Shown here: in pieces, positions 53,554 to 61,877 of the stretch
How positions within the stretch are numbered: the stretch's first letter is position 1
Layout of the letters: every line of letters starts with the position of its first letter
Source: Terasakiella pusilla DSM 6293
GTDB lineage: Bacteria; Pseudomonadota; Alphaproteobacteria; Rhodospirillales; Terasakiellaceae
Direction: 5' to 3'
Assembly: GCF_000688235.1 (NCBI RefSeq)
Contig: NZ_JHYO01000002.1
Coordinates: 1 to 64,000, forward strand
DNA: 64,000 nt
Translations under genes and position numbers: made by a program
The notes under the pieces: generated by a model
What the model was told of the DNA's origin: nothing
Seen by the model: the letters and a program-made list of their open reading frames with translations, nothing else
Database searches by the model: none

Positions 53554-54998
53554 TGAGTAAGCTGGTTGTCGGCCCGTTTAACCGCGTTGAAGGGGATTTA
53601 AAAGTCAATCTGGATATTGCCGATGGGGTGGTGACGTCTGCGCAAGTGGTGTCCCCGTTGTATCGTGGGTTTGAACAAATCTTACAAGGGCGTGACCCAC
53701 GCGATGCGCTTGTGTATGTGCCGCGCATCTGCGGGATATGTTCTGTCAGTCAGTCCGTGGCTTCGGCGCGTGCTTTGGCTGCGGTACTGGGGGTGCAGCC
53801 GCCGCACAATGGATTGTTGACGCAAAACCTGATCTTGGGCGCGGAAAATGCCGCAGATCATCTGACCCATTTTTACCTGTTTTTCATGCCCGACTTCGCC
53901 CGCGAGGTCTATGCGAACGAGCCTTGGCATCCGGAAACCCTAAAACGTTTTCGCGCCATCAGTGGGGAAGCATCCAAAGATTTTTTAAAGGCCCGTGCGG
54001 AATTTTTGCATCTGGTTGGGATCATCGGTGGCAAATGGCCCCATACCCTTGCCCTGCAACCGGGTGGCATCACCAAGACCATAGAAAAGCAGGAACAGTT
54101 TAAATTGCGCGCGATCTTAAATGCCAAGCGCCGTTTTTTAGAACGCACCTTGTTTGGTTGCCCCCTAGAAGAATTTGCGGCGCTGAAAAGTGAAAGTGAT
54201 CTGCAAGCCTTAGTGCAGGCCCAAGACACTGATTTCGCGCGGTTTTATCGCATTTCTCAGACCTTGAACCTACAAGACCTCGGCAAAGCCTATGATCGCT
54301 TTATGAGCTATGGCGTGGAAAATGGCTGTCAGGCGCAGTTTTTTAAAGCGGGACTGTATCAAGGCGGGCATATTGAACAGCTCAACACCGCGCTGATCAC
54401 CGAAGATGTGTCCCACAGTTGGATGCGCCACACCACAAAACCATTGCATCCGTTTGATGGACAGACCTTGCCCGCCACCGATGACAATGGCGGTTATAGC
54501 TGGTGTAAAGCCCCGCGCATGGATGGACAACCCGTAGAGGTCGGGGCGCTATCCAGACAATTGATCAACCGTCATCCGTTGATTGAAGATTTGGTCAAAA
54601 AATATGGGGGCAATGTGCAAAACCGCGTGATCGCGCGCTTGTTGGAAGTTGCCTTGCTGATCCGCCAGATGGAAGACTGGGTGGAAAAACTGATGCCGAG
54701 TGAGACGTTTTGCCATCACCATGACGGTAATTTCCCCGATGGCGAAGGCTTTGGTCTTGTGGAAGCCGCGCGCGGGTCCTTGGGCCATTGGCTCAAGGTT
54801 AAAGGCGGTAAGATTGAAAACTATCAGATCGTCGCCCCGACCACCTGGAACTTTTCACCGCGCGATCGCGACAATGTTATGGGACCGTTGGAAAAAGCCT
54901 TGGTCAACGCGCCGGTGCGCGCAGGCGAAACGGAACCTGTGGCGGTCCAGCATATCGTGCGCTCGTTTGATCCCTGTATGGTCTGTACTGTGCATTAA
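53553..54998 (+). CDS. hupV: regulatory (H2-sensing) hydrogenase large subunit
   Basis: A 481-residue catalytic-type subunit. C60 and C63 lie in RICGICSVSQ, where Gln replaces the usual His of RxCGxCxxxH, a hallmark of sensing hydrogenases. The protein ends DPCMVCTVH with no C-terminal peptide, so it needs no protease. It binds H2 at a NiFe centre but signals rather than feeding respiration. Overlaps hupU by one base. Confidence 0.96.
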   Translation: MSKLVVGPFNRVEGDLKVNLDIADGVVTSAQVVSPLYRGFEQILQGRDPRDALVYVPRICGICSVSQSVASARALAAVLGVQPPHNGLLTQNLILGAENAADHLTHFYLFFMPDFAREVYANEPWHPETLKRFRAISGEASKDFLKARAEFLHLVGIIGGKWPHTLALQPGGITKTIEKQEQFKLRAILNAKRRFLERTLFGCPLEEFAALKSESDLQALVQAQDTDFARFYRISQTLNLQDLGKAYDRFMSYGVENGCQAQFFKAGLYQGGHIEQLNTALITEDVSHSWMRHTTKPLHPFDGQTLPATDDNGGYSWCKAPRMDGQPVEVGALSRQLINRHPLIEDLVKKYGGNVQNRVIARLLEVALLIRQMEDWVEKLMPSETFCHHHDGNFPDGEGFGLVEAARGSLGHWLKVKGGKIENYQIVAPTTWNFSPRDRDNVMGPLEKALVNAPVRAGETEPVAVQHIVRSFDPCMVCTVH

Positions 54999-55000
54999 TC

Positions 55001-57298
55001 ATGGGGCAGGGCTGGGCAATACGGGTGACGGGCTTTGTGCAAGGGGTCGGCTTTCGCCCCCACGTCTGGCGCGTGGCCCATGACTTGGGTGTCCGCGGTC
55101 AAGTGTTGAACGATGGGCAAGGTGTGCTGATCCGGCTGTGGTGTGACGCGGCGATGCGTGATCGGCTGATGGCAGAACTGCGTGCCAAAGCCCCGCCCTT
55201 GGCCCGTATTGAGACGATGACAGTTGCCGCGTTGGCCTTGGATGAAAAGGACTTGGCGGACGGGTTTGAGATCATTACCTCTGCATCAACAGAGATCAAG
55301 ACGGGCATTGTGCCGGATGCGGCGACGTGCCCCTTGTGTGTGGCAGAGACACTGGATGAACATAATCGACGTTATCTCTATCCCTTTACCAACTGCACCC
55401 ATTGCGGGCCACGTTTTACCATCATTAAAAAACTACCCTATGATCGCAGCGCAACGACCATGGCGCTTTTTACCATGTGCCCCGATTGTCAATCCGAATA
55501 TGATGATCCCGCAGATCGACGCTTCCATGCCCAGCCGAATGCGTGTCCCACTTGCGGCCCAACTGTCTGGCTGGAAGGGCAAGACGGGGAACGCTTGGCA
55601 GGGGACGGCACGGTCTTAGCGCAAGCGGCAGAGTTGTTAACACAGGGCCATATCCTTGCGATCAAGGGGGTTGGGGGCTTTCATCTGGCCTGTGATGCGA
55701 CCAACCAACAGGCGGTTGCCACCTTGCGCCATCGCAAAAGACGCCCGACAAAGCCGCTGGCGGTTATGGTTAAAGACATGGCAATGGCCCGCACATTTGC
55801 AGAGGTAAATGAGCAAGAAGCAGCGGCCTTGTCACAGGTCGCAGCACCCATTGTTTTATTGGATAAAAAAGCCAGTGCGCTTGCTCCGAACATCGCACAA
55901 GGGAACCAAAAAGTCGGCTTGATGCTGGCTTATAGCCCGTTGCATCATGTGTTGTTTCATCATCTGGATATCCCTTTGGTGATGACCTCAGCAAACCGTA
56001 GTCATGAACCCCAAGTGATCGACAATCAGGTGGCGCGTGAGACTTTGGGCGACATCGTTGAGTATTATGTGATGCATGATCGGGCCATTGAAAACCGTAT
56101 TGATGACAGTGTGGTGCGGGTGAATAAAGGGCGTCAGCAGGTGATGCGCCGTGCGCGTGGATTTGCACCTTTGTCCGTGGCGGTGCCCGATGGGTTTAAG
56201 ACGGATGTATCCGTTTTGGCGGCGGGGCCGGATTTAAAAAATACCTTTAGTCTGTGCACGGGCGAGCAGGTGATCGTGTCGCAGCATATGGGGGATCAGG
56301 ATAATCTGTTGGCCCATGAGGACTATCGCAAAAACATCACGCTTTATACTAGTTTATATGACTGCCAACCCGATGTGATCGCCCATGATGCCCACCCCGA
56401 TTATCAACCAACTAAATGGGCGCAGACCAAAAGTGTTGAGACGGGCGCTGAGTTGGTCGCGGTCCAGCATCACCATGCCCATGTGGCAGCGGTGATGGGG
56501 GAACATGGCATGGCGCTGGATCACCCCAAGGTCTTGGGCATCGTGCTGGATGGCATGGGCCTGTCCTTAGAAGGCGAAATTTGGGGCGGTGAGTTTCTAT
56601 ATGCCGATTATCACGGCTTTGAACGGCTCGCCCATATCCCCGCGATCCCTTTAATCGGGGGGGATCAGGCCATGAAGCAGCCGTGGCGCAATCTGTATGC
56701 TCATCTGGTCCATGCCCTTGGCTGGGATCAGGTGACTGGGAGATTTGGGGGGCTGGAGGTCATACCGCAGTTGGCGGCAAAACAGCTTCGTTTGTGTGAT
56801 CAGATGATGGAAAAAGACTTAAACAGCCCGTTTGCCAGCAGTGCGGGGCGGTTGTTTGATAGTGTGGCGGCGGCGTTGGGGATTTGTTTTGATCAGATCA
56901 CCTTTGAGGGGGAAGCCGCGATCGTGCTGGAACAATTGGCGATGCAATCCCCGACAGATGCGATCCTTTATGACATTGCGGGACTCGAAAACTGGTCGGG
57001 CCTGTGGTCCGGTATCTTAGCTGATTTGGCTGCGGGGGTGGCGGCAAGCCGGATTGCCGGGCGCTTCCATCGATCCTTGGCGGCGGTTTTATGTGCTGAA
57101 GTTGCTGCCTTAGCCTTTGATCATCCCTTTCAGCATGTGGTGTTGACGGGCGGGGTCTTTCAAAACAGCTTGTTGTTGAACGAGGTCAGGGCGGCGTTGA
57201 GTGTACGTGGTTTCGAGGTTTGTGTGCCACATGATTTCCCTGCCAATGATGGTGGTCTTTCCCTTGGGCAGACGTTGGTTGCGCTGGCAGGCCGATAG
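55001..57298 (+). CDS. hypF: carbamoyltransferase HypF
   Basis: A 765-residue enzyme that turns carbamoyl phosphate into the CN ligand precursor on HypE. The acylphosphatase domain (VTGFVQGVGFRPHVWRVA, LNDGQGV), two zinc-finger pairs (CPLC...CTHC; CPDC...CPTC), the YrdC domain (GGFHLACDATN, HRKRRPTKPLAVM) and the Kae1-like domain (VQHHHAHVAAVMGEHG, LTGGVFQN) all appear in order. Two bases after hupV; last gene of the hydrogenase unit. Confidence 0.96.
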   Translation: MGQGWAIRVTGFVQGVGFRPHVWRVAHDLGVRGQVLNDGQGVLIRLWCDAAMRDRLMAELRAKAPPLARIETMTVAALALDEKDLADGFEIITSASTEIKTGIVPDAATCPLCVAETLDEHNRRYLYPFTNCTHCGPRFTIIKKLPYDRSATTMALFTMCPDCQSEYDDPADRRFHAQPNACPTCGPTVWLEGQDGERLAGDGTVLAQAAELLTQGHILAIKGVGGFHLACDATNQQAVATLRHRKRRPTKPLAVMVKDMAMARTFAEVNEQEAAALSQVAAPIVLLDKKASALAPNIAQGNQKVGLMLAYSPLHHVLFHHLDIPLVMTSANRSHEPQVIDNQVARETLGDIVEYYVMHDRAIENRIDDSVVRVNKGRQQVMRRARGFAPLSVAVPDGFKTDVSVLAAGPDLKNTFSLCTGEQVIVSQHMGDQDNLLAHEDYRKNITLYTSLYDCQPDVIAHDAHPDYQPTKWAQTKSVETGAELVAVQHHHAHVAAVMGEHGMALDHPKVLGIVLDGMGLSLEGEIWGGEFLYADYHGFERLAHIPAIPLIGGDQAMKQPWRNLYAHLVHALGWDQVTGRFGGLEVIPQLAAKQLRLCDQMMEKDLNSPFASSAGRLFDSVAAALGICFDQITFEGEAAIVLEQLAMQSPTDAILYDIAGLENWSGLWSGILADLAAGVAASRIAGRFHRSLAAVLCAEVAALAFDHPFQHVVLTGGVFQNSLLLNEVRAALSVRGFEVCVPHDFPANDGGLSLGQTLVALAGR

Positions 57299-57436
57299 GG
57301 TGTCTATTTCAGAATTTTTAAGACCAATTATTCTCTTTAATAGATTAAAAGGATCAATCAAATGTATCAGCCAACCGCAGAAAGGAAGTCAGTTTGTGAT
57401 TTCGTTTAAGGCAGATGTGGGCTAGCGGTTCAGCCG

Positions 57437-57468
57437 AAAAAAAACGGTACGCTGTTTAAACGTACCGT
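57437..57468 (-). terminator. rho-independent terminator of the leftward TRAP operon
   Basis: An ACGGTACG/CGTACCGT stem with a 9-base loop; on the minus strand it is followed by a run of eight U (A-run 57437-57444). The hypF side has no obvious terminator of its own. Confidence 0.85.
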
Positions 57469-57489
57469 CAAGTTAGGCAATTGTGGAGG

Positions 57490-58812
57490 TTAGTTAAAGA
57501 TGACGTTGGGGAGCCAGAGCGCGATTTGCGGGAAGGCGACGATCAAGGCCAGACCAATGATTTGTAAAATGACAAATGGAATGGTCGCTTTGTAGAGGTC
57601 ATAGATCGTGATCTCTGGCGGTGCCACCGAGCGCATATAAAACAGGTTATAGCCAAAGGGCGGGGTCAGATAGGCCGTTTGCATGCTGAGGATAAACAGG
57701 ACCGCAAACCAGACTGTATCGAACCCAAGGTCGCGCACGATCGGGACAAACAGCGGGATGGTGATAAACACAATCGCAAAATCATCCAGAAACATACCAA
57801 GGACAAAATAGCACGCCAGCATGGAGATAATGATCCAGTAAGGCGACAGGTTTGAATCCTCGATCAATTCTCCGATCAAGGCGCCCGCACCCAGCCCGAT
57901 GTAGATTTTGCTGAAGAACACAGCCGCCAGTGCAATCCACAACAACATCCCCATAATCTGCGTGGTGGAGACCAGCACATCTTTCAGCATGGACATATTA
58001 AAGGTGCGATAAACGATGGCGAGTGCGATGGAGCCCGCCGCCCCGATGGCAGAGGCTTCAGACGGGGTCGTCACGCCAAAGACGATACAGCCAAGGACCA
58101 GCATAATCAGGATCGCGGGCAGGATCATCGCTTTCATGGAAGCAAGTTTGTCGCGCCAGCCGAGGCGTTCTTCTTCAGCGACGGGGGGGCCGAGTTTGGG
58201 GTTGATGCCACAGCGAATGGAGATGTAGAGGACGTAAATCCCTGCCAGCATCAAGCCCGGCATCAGGCCTGCGGCAAAGAGTTTACCGATAGATTCCCGC
58301 GCTAAAAAGGCATAGACAATCATCAAGACACTGGGTGGAATAAGGAACCCAAGCGCCCCGCCTGCCATGATGGTGCCACTGACCAGCTTTTTGTCATAGC
58401 CGCGTTTGAGCATGGACGGCAGGGCAATGACGCCCAGACTGACGGTTGCTGCACCGGACACGCCGGCCATGGCTGCAAGGATGGCACAGATGAAGACCGT
58501 GCCGATGCCCAATCCACCGGGGATGCCGCCCATGAGTTTATGAACCATGCTAAACAGATCATCGGTGATACCGCTTCGTTGTAGCATTAAGCCCATAAAG
58601 ATAAACATGGGCAGGGCGACGAGGATAAAGTTATCCATGGAGGAAAAAGTACTGGTTGCCAGCATATGCAACCCGTCGGTGCCCCACAAAAGATAGGCGG
58701 AACCCGTACCGACGATAAGAAGGCACCATGTTAACGGCGCGCCCATAACGAGCAGCACCAACATGGAGATAAACATGCCCAGAGTGACGAGCAAGGGATC
58801 AAGGTCAAGCAC
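57490..58812 (-). CDS. dctM: TRAP transporter large permease, DctM type
   Basis: A 440-residue membrane protein of about 12 helices. GVSGAATVSLGVIALPSMLKRGYD and PPSVLMIVYAFLARESIGKLFAAG are DctM signatures. The start is GTG 58812 with AGGAG seven bases upstream. Third gene of the dctPQM order, co-directional and nearly contiguous. Works with the DctP below; the substrate is not known. Confidence 0.94.
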   Translation of the reverse strand: MLDLDPLLVTLGMFISMLVLLVMGAPLTWCLLIVGTGSAYLLWGTDGLHMLATSTFSSMDNFILVALPMFIFMGLMLQRSGITDDLFSMVHKLMGGIPGGLGIGTVFICAILAAMAGVSGAATVSLGVIALPSMLKRGYDKKLVSGTIMAGGALGFLIPPSVLMIVYAFLARESIGKLFAAGLMPGLMLAGIYVLYISIRCGINPKLGPPVAEEERLGWRDKLASMKAMILPAILIMLVLGCIVFGVTTPSEASAIGAAGSIALAIVYRTFNMSMLKDVLVSTTQIMGMLLWIALAAVFFSKIYIGLGAGALIGELIEDSNLSPYWIIISMLACYFVLGMFLDDFAIVFITIPLFVPIVRDLGFDTVWFAVLFILSMQTAYLTPPFGYNLFYMRSVAPPEITIYDLYKATIPFVILQIIGLALIVAFPQIALWLPNVIFN

Positions 58813-58826
58813 AACAGGCTCCTGAT

Positions 58827-59357
58827 TTAAATGAGTTTCTCTTCGTCGCTAGATTTGACGGAGATATCAAGTAACGTGCAGACGTCACGCACAAGCTGCG
58901 CTGTTGCCTGTAAAATCATCAGGGCAACGGCAAGCGGCATCATGGCTTTGAAGGGGTATAAGGGCGGTGCCCAAGCACTTTTGGAAGAAAGCTCCCGTAT
59001 GGCCCAGAATTCTTTTGCAAAATCAAAAACAACGGTAAAGAAAATACAGAACACAACCAGCCCCAACAGGCCGGTCACCACATCAAGGAAAGCGCGCCCG
59101 CGTTTGGGGAACAGCCCGTAAATGGCTTCGCTGCGCACATGACCTTGGTGCTTATGTGTATAGACACCCGCTAAAATACAAAAGGTTCCATATAGCATTG
59201 TGCTGAGTTCGTGCGCCCAGTTCGTTGGCGCGTCGAAAAAGTATCTGGAGGTGACCTCAAAAACAAGAACACCGATGAGGGCAAGGCACATCCAGCTGAC
59301 GGCCTTGCCCACAAATTCAGATACCCCATCTTGAAAAGAAAGATATCTTTGTAACAT
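58827..59357 (-). CDS. dctQ: TRAP transporter small permease, DctQ type
   Basis: A 176-residue, four-helix protein. EVTSRYFFDAPTNWAHELSTML and THKHQGHVRSEAIY fit the DctQ family pattern (R-F-F...W-E-E; G-HVR-D). Its ATG is 3 bases after the dctP stop, and no separate ribosome binding site is visible, so it is translated by coupling. Confidence 0.9.
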   Translation of the reverse strand: MLQRYLSFQDGVSEFVGKAVSWMCLALIGVLVFEVTSRYFFDAPTNWAHELSTMLYGTFCILAGVYTHKHQGHVRSEAIYGLFPKRGRAFLDVVTGLLGLVVFCIFFTVVFDFAKEFWAIRELSSKSAWAPPLYPFKAMMPLAVALMILQATAQLVRDVCTLLDISVKSSDEEKLI

Positions 59358-59359
59358 GA

Positions 59360-60397
59360 TTACAGACGTCCGGTGGCAACAGCGACATTCTTGATGATAT
59401 CAATGGCTTTTTTGTTGCGTTCGGATTTGTCTGCTTCTTCTTTCCACGCATTTTGCGCCGCAGCCGTCAGGGCTTTGGAGTCCGCTTCCGGCAGGCTTGC
59501 GATCTCGAAGATGCCTTCACTGATCACGTCCAGCGTGCCGCCCAGGCTCCAGTGATGCTGGTCGTGGGCGAGTTTACGACAGGCTAGTTCCAGCCCCAGT
59601 TGCTGTGCTTCACTCAGGGCCTTCCATTTGTCCATATTGATCATCAGACCGTCAACGGAACCCGGATCAACAAGGTTCAGGCGGGTGTAGTATTTTGCAA
59701 CTTCGTTGAGTTTTAACGTCTTATATTCAAGTGGACCGCCGTAGACGACACCATCAATTACACCACTGGACAAGCTGACATAAAGTTCTTCTGCGGGGAC
59801 ATAAGTCGTTGGAATATCAAATTGCTTGAAAATAGACGCCATTGTGGAAGTCGCGCGGATTTTCATGGATTTGAGGTCTTCAAGGGACTTGACCGGCTTT
59901 GTGGTCAGCAATTCGTACGGGCCGTTGAAGATTGGCATCAGGTAATGGACGTTATGTTCGGCGTAGGCTTCACGGACCAGTTCCAGAAGGCCTTTGCGTT
60001 CCCAGATGTAGACGGCTTCGTCAAAGTTGGTCCAAGCACCGGGGAAGGCGCTTTCGATTTTGCCGATATCGATCTGACCCGGCCAATAGCCGCCGTACCC
60101 CTGCGCCATATCCAATGTGCCTTTTTTAACAGCGGCAAACATTTGATCGTTCGGCACCAGTTCCCCGCCACGGAAATGGGTGATGCGCACGGACCCGTCG
60201 GTCATGGTTTTCACCTCATCGGCAAACCCTTTGTGCAGAAAGTCGGTTTCTGTACCCCAGTAGCGTTGCATCCGAAAACGAACCTTCTCGGAAGCGTCGG
60301 CGGAGGTGGAAGACAGGATAAACGGGGCAGCTACCGCGCCGCCAACCGATGCCTTAAGAAAATTTCTGCGTTGCATGTCTGTCTGTTTTTTAGACAT
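59360..60397 (-). CDS. dctP: TRAP transporter solute-binding protein, DctP family, Tat-type signal
   Basis: A 345-residue periplasmic receptor. The N-terminus QRRNFLKASVGG is a twin-arginine signal rather than an ordinary Sec signal, which suggests it is exported folded. KSLEDLKSMKIRATSTM, the SSGVIDGVVYGG loop and LVDPGSVDGLMINMDKW match DctP proteins with a conserved Arg for the carboxylate. ATG 60397 has AAGGAG upstream; the longer frame to 60505 runs into the promoter region and has no site. Confidence 0.9.
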   Translation of the reverse strand: MSKKQTDMQRRNFLKASVGGAVAAPFILSSTSADASEKVRFRMQRYWGTETDFLHKGFADEVKTMTDGSVRITHFRGGELVPNDQMFAAVKKGTLDMAQGYGGYWPGQIDIGKIESAFPGAWTNFDEAVYIWERKGLLELVREAYAEHNVHYLMPIFNGPYELLTTKPVKSLEDLKSMKIRATSTMASIFKQFDIPTTYVPAEELYVSLSSGVIDGVVYGGPLEYKTLKLNEVAKYYTRLNLVDPGSVDGLMINMDKWKALSEAQQLGLELACRKLAHDQHHWSLGGTLDVISEGIFEIASLPEADSKALTAAAQNAWKEEADKSERNKKAIDIIKNVAVATGRL

Positions 60398-60488
60398 TTG
60401 GGTCTCCTTGTTAAAACTTTTTTTAGGTCTGGCGCATGGCTCAGACAACTTTTGATTGGCATAAATCATGCGCTTGTTTTTATCTGTC

Positions 60489-60516
60489 AGTAAAAAAATC
60501 AACATAAATTTTTACT
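60489..60516. promoter_or_regulatory. inverted repeat in the divergent dctP/regulator intergenic region
   Basis: AGTAAAAA at 60489-60496 and TTTTTACT at 60509-60516 form an 8-bp inverted repeat with a 12-base centre. AGTAAA and TTTACT half-sites recur further apart (61346-61351 and 61399-61404) before the EutQ-like gene. A plausible operator for the XRE-cupin regulator; binding inferred. Confidence 0.4.
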
Positions 60517-60638
60517 ACAGTCAACACTAAACTAAAACTATTTCACTTTTGCGCTTTTATATCGGGGGGTGTCTATGTATATTGGGGATAGAAAAACAAG
60601 GACTTAAATATTGGAAAGAAAGTATCCGACGGGTGAAA

Positions 60639-61268
60639 ATGCGTCTGTTGGATGCGTGGCTCTACAAAATGACAACAAAAAAATCAAATAAGAAAGATCA
60701 GGCGGCAAGTGATCTTGAAAATGGATTCTATGGCGACCGTGTCCGTTTGTTACGTAAAACCAAGGGAAAGACCCTGACCCAGCTGGCGAATGAGACAAAT
60801 CTGTCTTCGGGCTATATCAGCCAAATCGAACGGGGGCTGGCTTTTCCATCCGTTGCGGCGCTGGTCTCCATTGCAAAAGTTCTCGGGGTAAATGCCCAGC
60901 ACTTTTTTGCCGATGCACCGGAGGTCGACGAAACCGAGATTGACTATGTGGTGCGCAGTGATAAGCGGTTGGAGATCAAATATGAAAATGGGGTTCTGGA
61001 TCAGCTTTTAACTCCCAAATCCAATAAAAATCTGCAACTGATCCGCTGTAAATTCCCACCGGGAGGGGGCAGCGATACCTACACACATAAAGGGCACGAA
61101 GTGTTGTTGGTGGAGCAGGGCTCGATGGAGTTTTGGGTGGATGGCCGCCATTTTGTATTGAACGCGGGGGACACCCTGAGCTTTGAAAGCAACAAGCCTC
61201 ATCGCTATATCAACAATGGTGACAGCGTTGCCATTGTGTATTGGTTTATCACGCCAGCATCTTTCTAA
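60639..61268 (+). CDS. XRE-family regulator with C-terminal cupin domain
   Basis: About 209 residues. A helix-turn-helix (GDRVRLLRKTKGKTLTQLANETNLSSGYISQIERG) is joined to a cupin (PPGGGSDTYTHKGHEVLLVEQGSMEF...DTLSFESNKPHRYIN). Such regulators sense a small acid or amino acid and repress the adjacent transporter. It is divergent from dctPQM, so autoregulation and control of both units are likely. ATG 60639 has GGTGA close upstream; an ATG at 60669 is an alternative. A strong terminator follows. Confidence 0.88.
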   Translation: MRLLDAWLYKMTTKKSNKKDQAASDLENGFYGDRVRLLRKTKGKTLTQLANETNLSSGYISQIERGLAFPSVAALVSIAKVLGVNAQHFFADAPEVDETEIDYVVRSDKRLEIKYENGVLDQLLTPKSNKNLQLIRCKFPPGGGSDTYTHKGHEVLLVEQGSMEFWVDGRHFVLNAGDTLSFESNKPHRYINNGDSVAIVYWFITPASF

Positions 61269-61288
61269 AACATCGTCCTTGTCTGGTT

Positions 61289-61317
61289 AAATCCCTCGTT
61301 TTCGGGGGATTTTTTTT
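61289..61317 (+). terminator. rho-independent terminator after the XRE-cupin gene
   Basis: A 10-bp AAATCCCTCG stem with a TTTT loop, closed by its near-perfect partner CGGGGGATTT (one T-G pair), and followed by a T-run. It separates the regulator from the cupin-flavoenzyme pair. Confidence 0.9.
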
Positions 61318-61469
61318 GTCTTCTGTTTGGCTTGCCTTGCATAAAAGTAAATTAATTTGATTATTTTTATTGCTTAAATAAAATTTTTATATATTTTTTT
61401 TACTCATAGAAAATTATAAGCCAACATTCTTCCGTTAAACAATGGAAGCTCTTTCTTACAGGAGGCCAT

Positions 61470-61877
61470 ATGAGCACACAGACCCCCAATGCCCCGACGC
61501 GTCTTTATAAAAAAAGTGATTTGACCTTTGACCCTTATGGCAGCGAGCCGGGCAAAGCGTCGCTTGCCCGTATCATCGGGCCGGAAACCAGCCAGACCAT
61601 CGGCGCGGGTATCGCGACCTTTGATGATACATCGGTTGAATGGACGGTGCTTTATGACGAGATCATCATTTGCTTGTCCGGCGTTTTTCACCTGACTGTG
61701 GATGGCGAAACTTTTGAGGCCCATCCGGGGGATGTGTTGTGGGTGCCGGAATATACGCCGGTTGTTTATTCAGGGCAAAAGGCAGAGGTGTTCTACACGC
61801 TCTATCCCGTAAACTGGACGGAGACCCGCTATCAGGCTGAATCTTTCAACCGTAACATGACAGGTGAAAACCTATGA
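61470..61877 (+). CDS. small cupin protein, EutQ-like
   Basis: A 135-residue single cupin. WTVLYDEIIICLSGVFHLTVDGE, HPGDVLWVPEYTPVVYSG and the C-terminal VFYTLYPVNW resemble EutQ of ethanolamine utilisation and cupins that sit beside amine catabolic genes. GGAGG precedes the ATG. It overlaps the flavoenzyme gene by four bases, so it is a partner in the same pathway. No other eut genes are present. Confidence 0.78.
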   Translation: MSTQTPNAPTRLYKKSDLTFDPYGSEPGKASLARIIGPETSQTIGAGIATFDDTSVEWTVLYDEIIICLSGVFHLTVDGETFEAHPGDVLWVPEYTPVVYSGQKAEVFYTLYPVNWTETRYQAESFNRNMTGENL

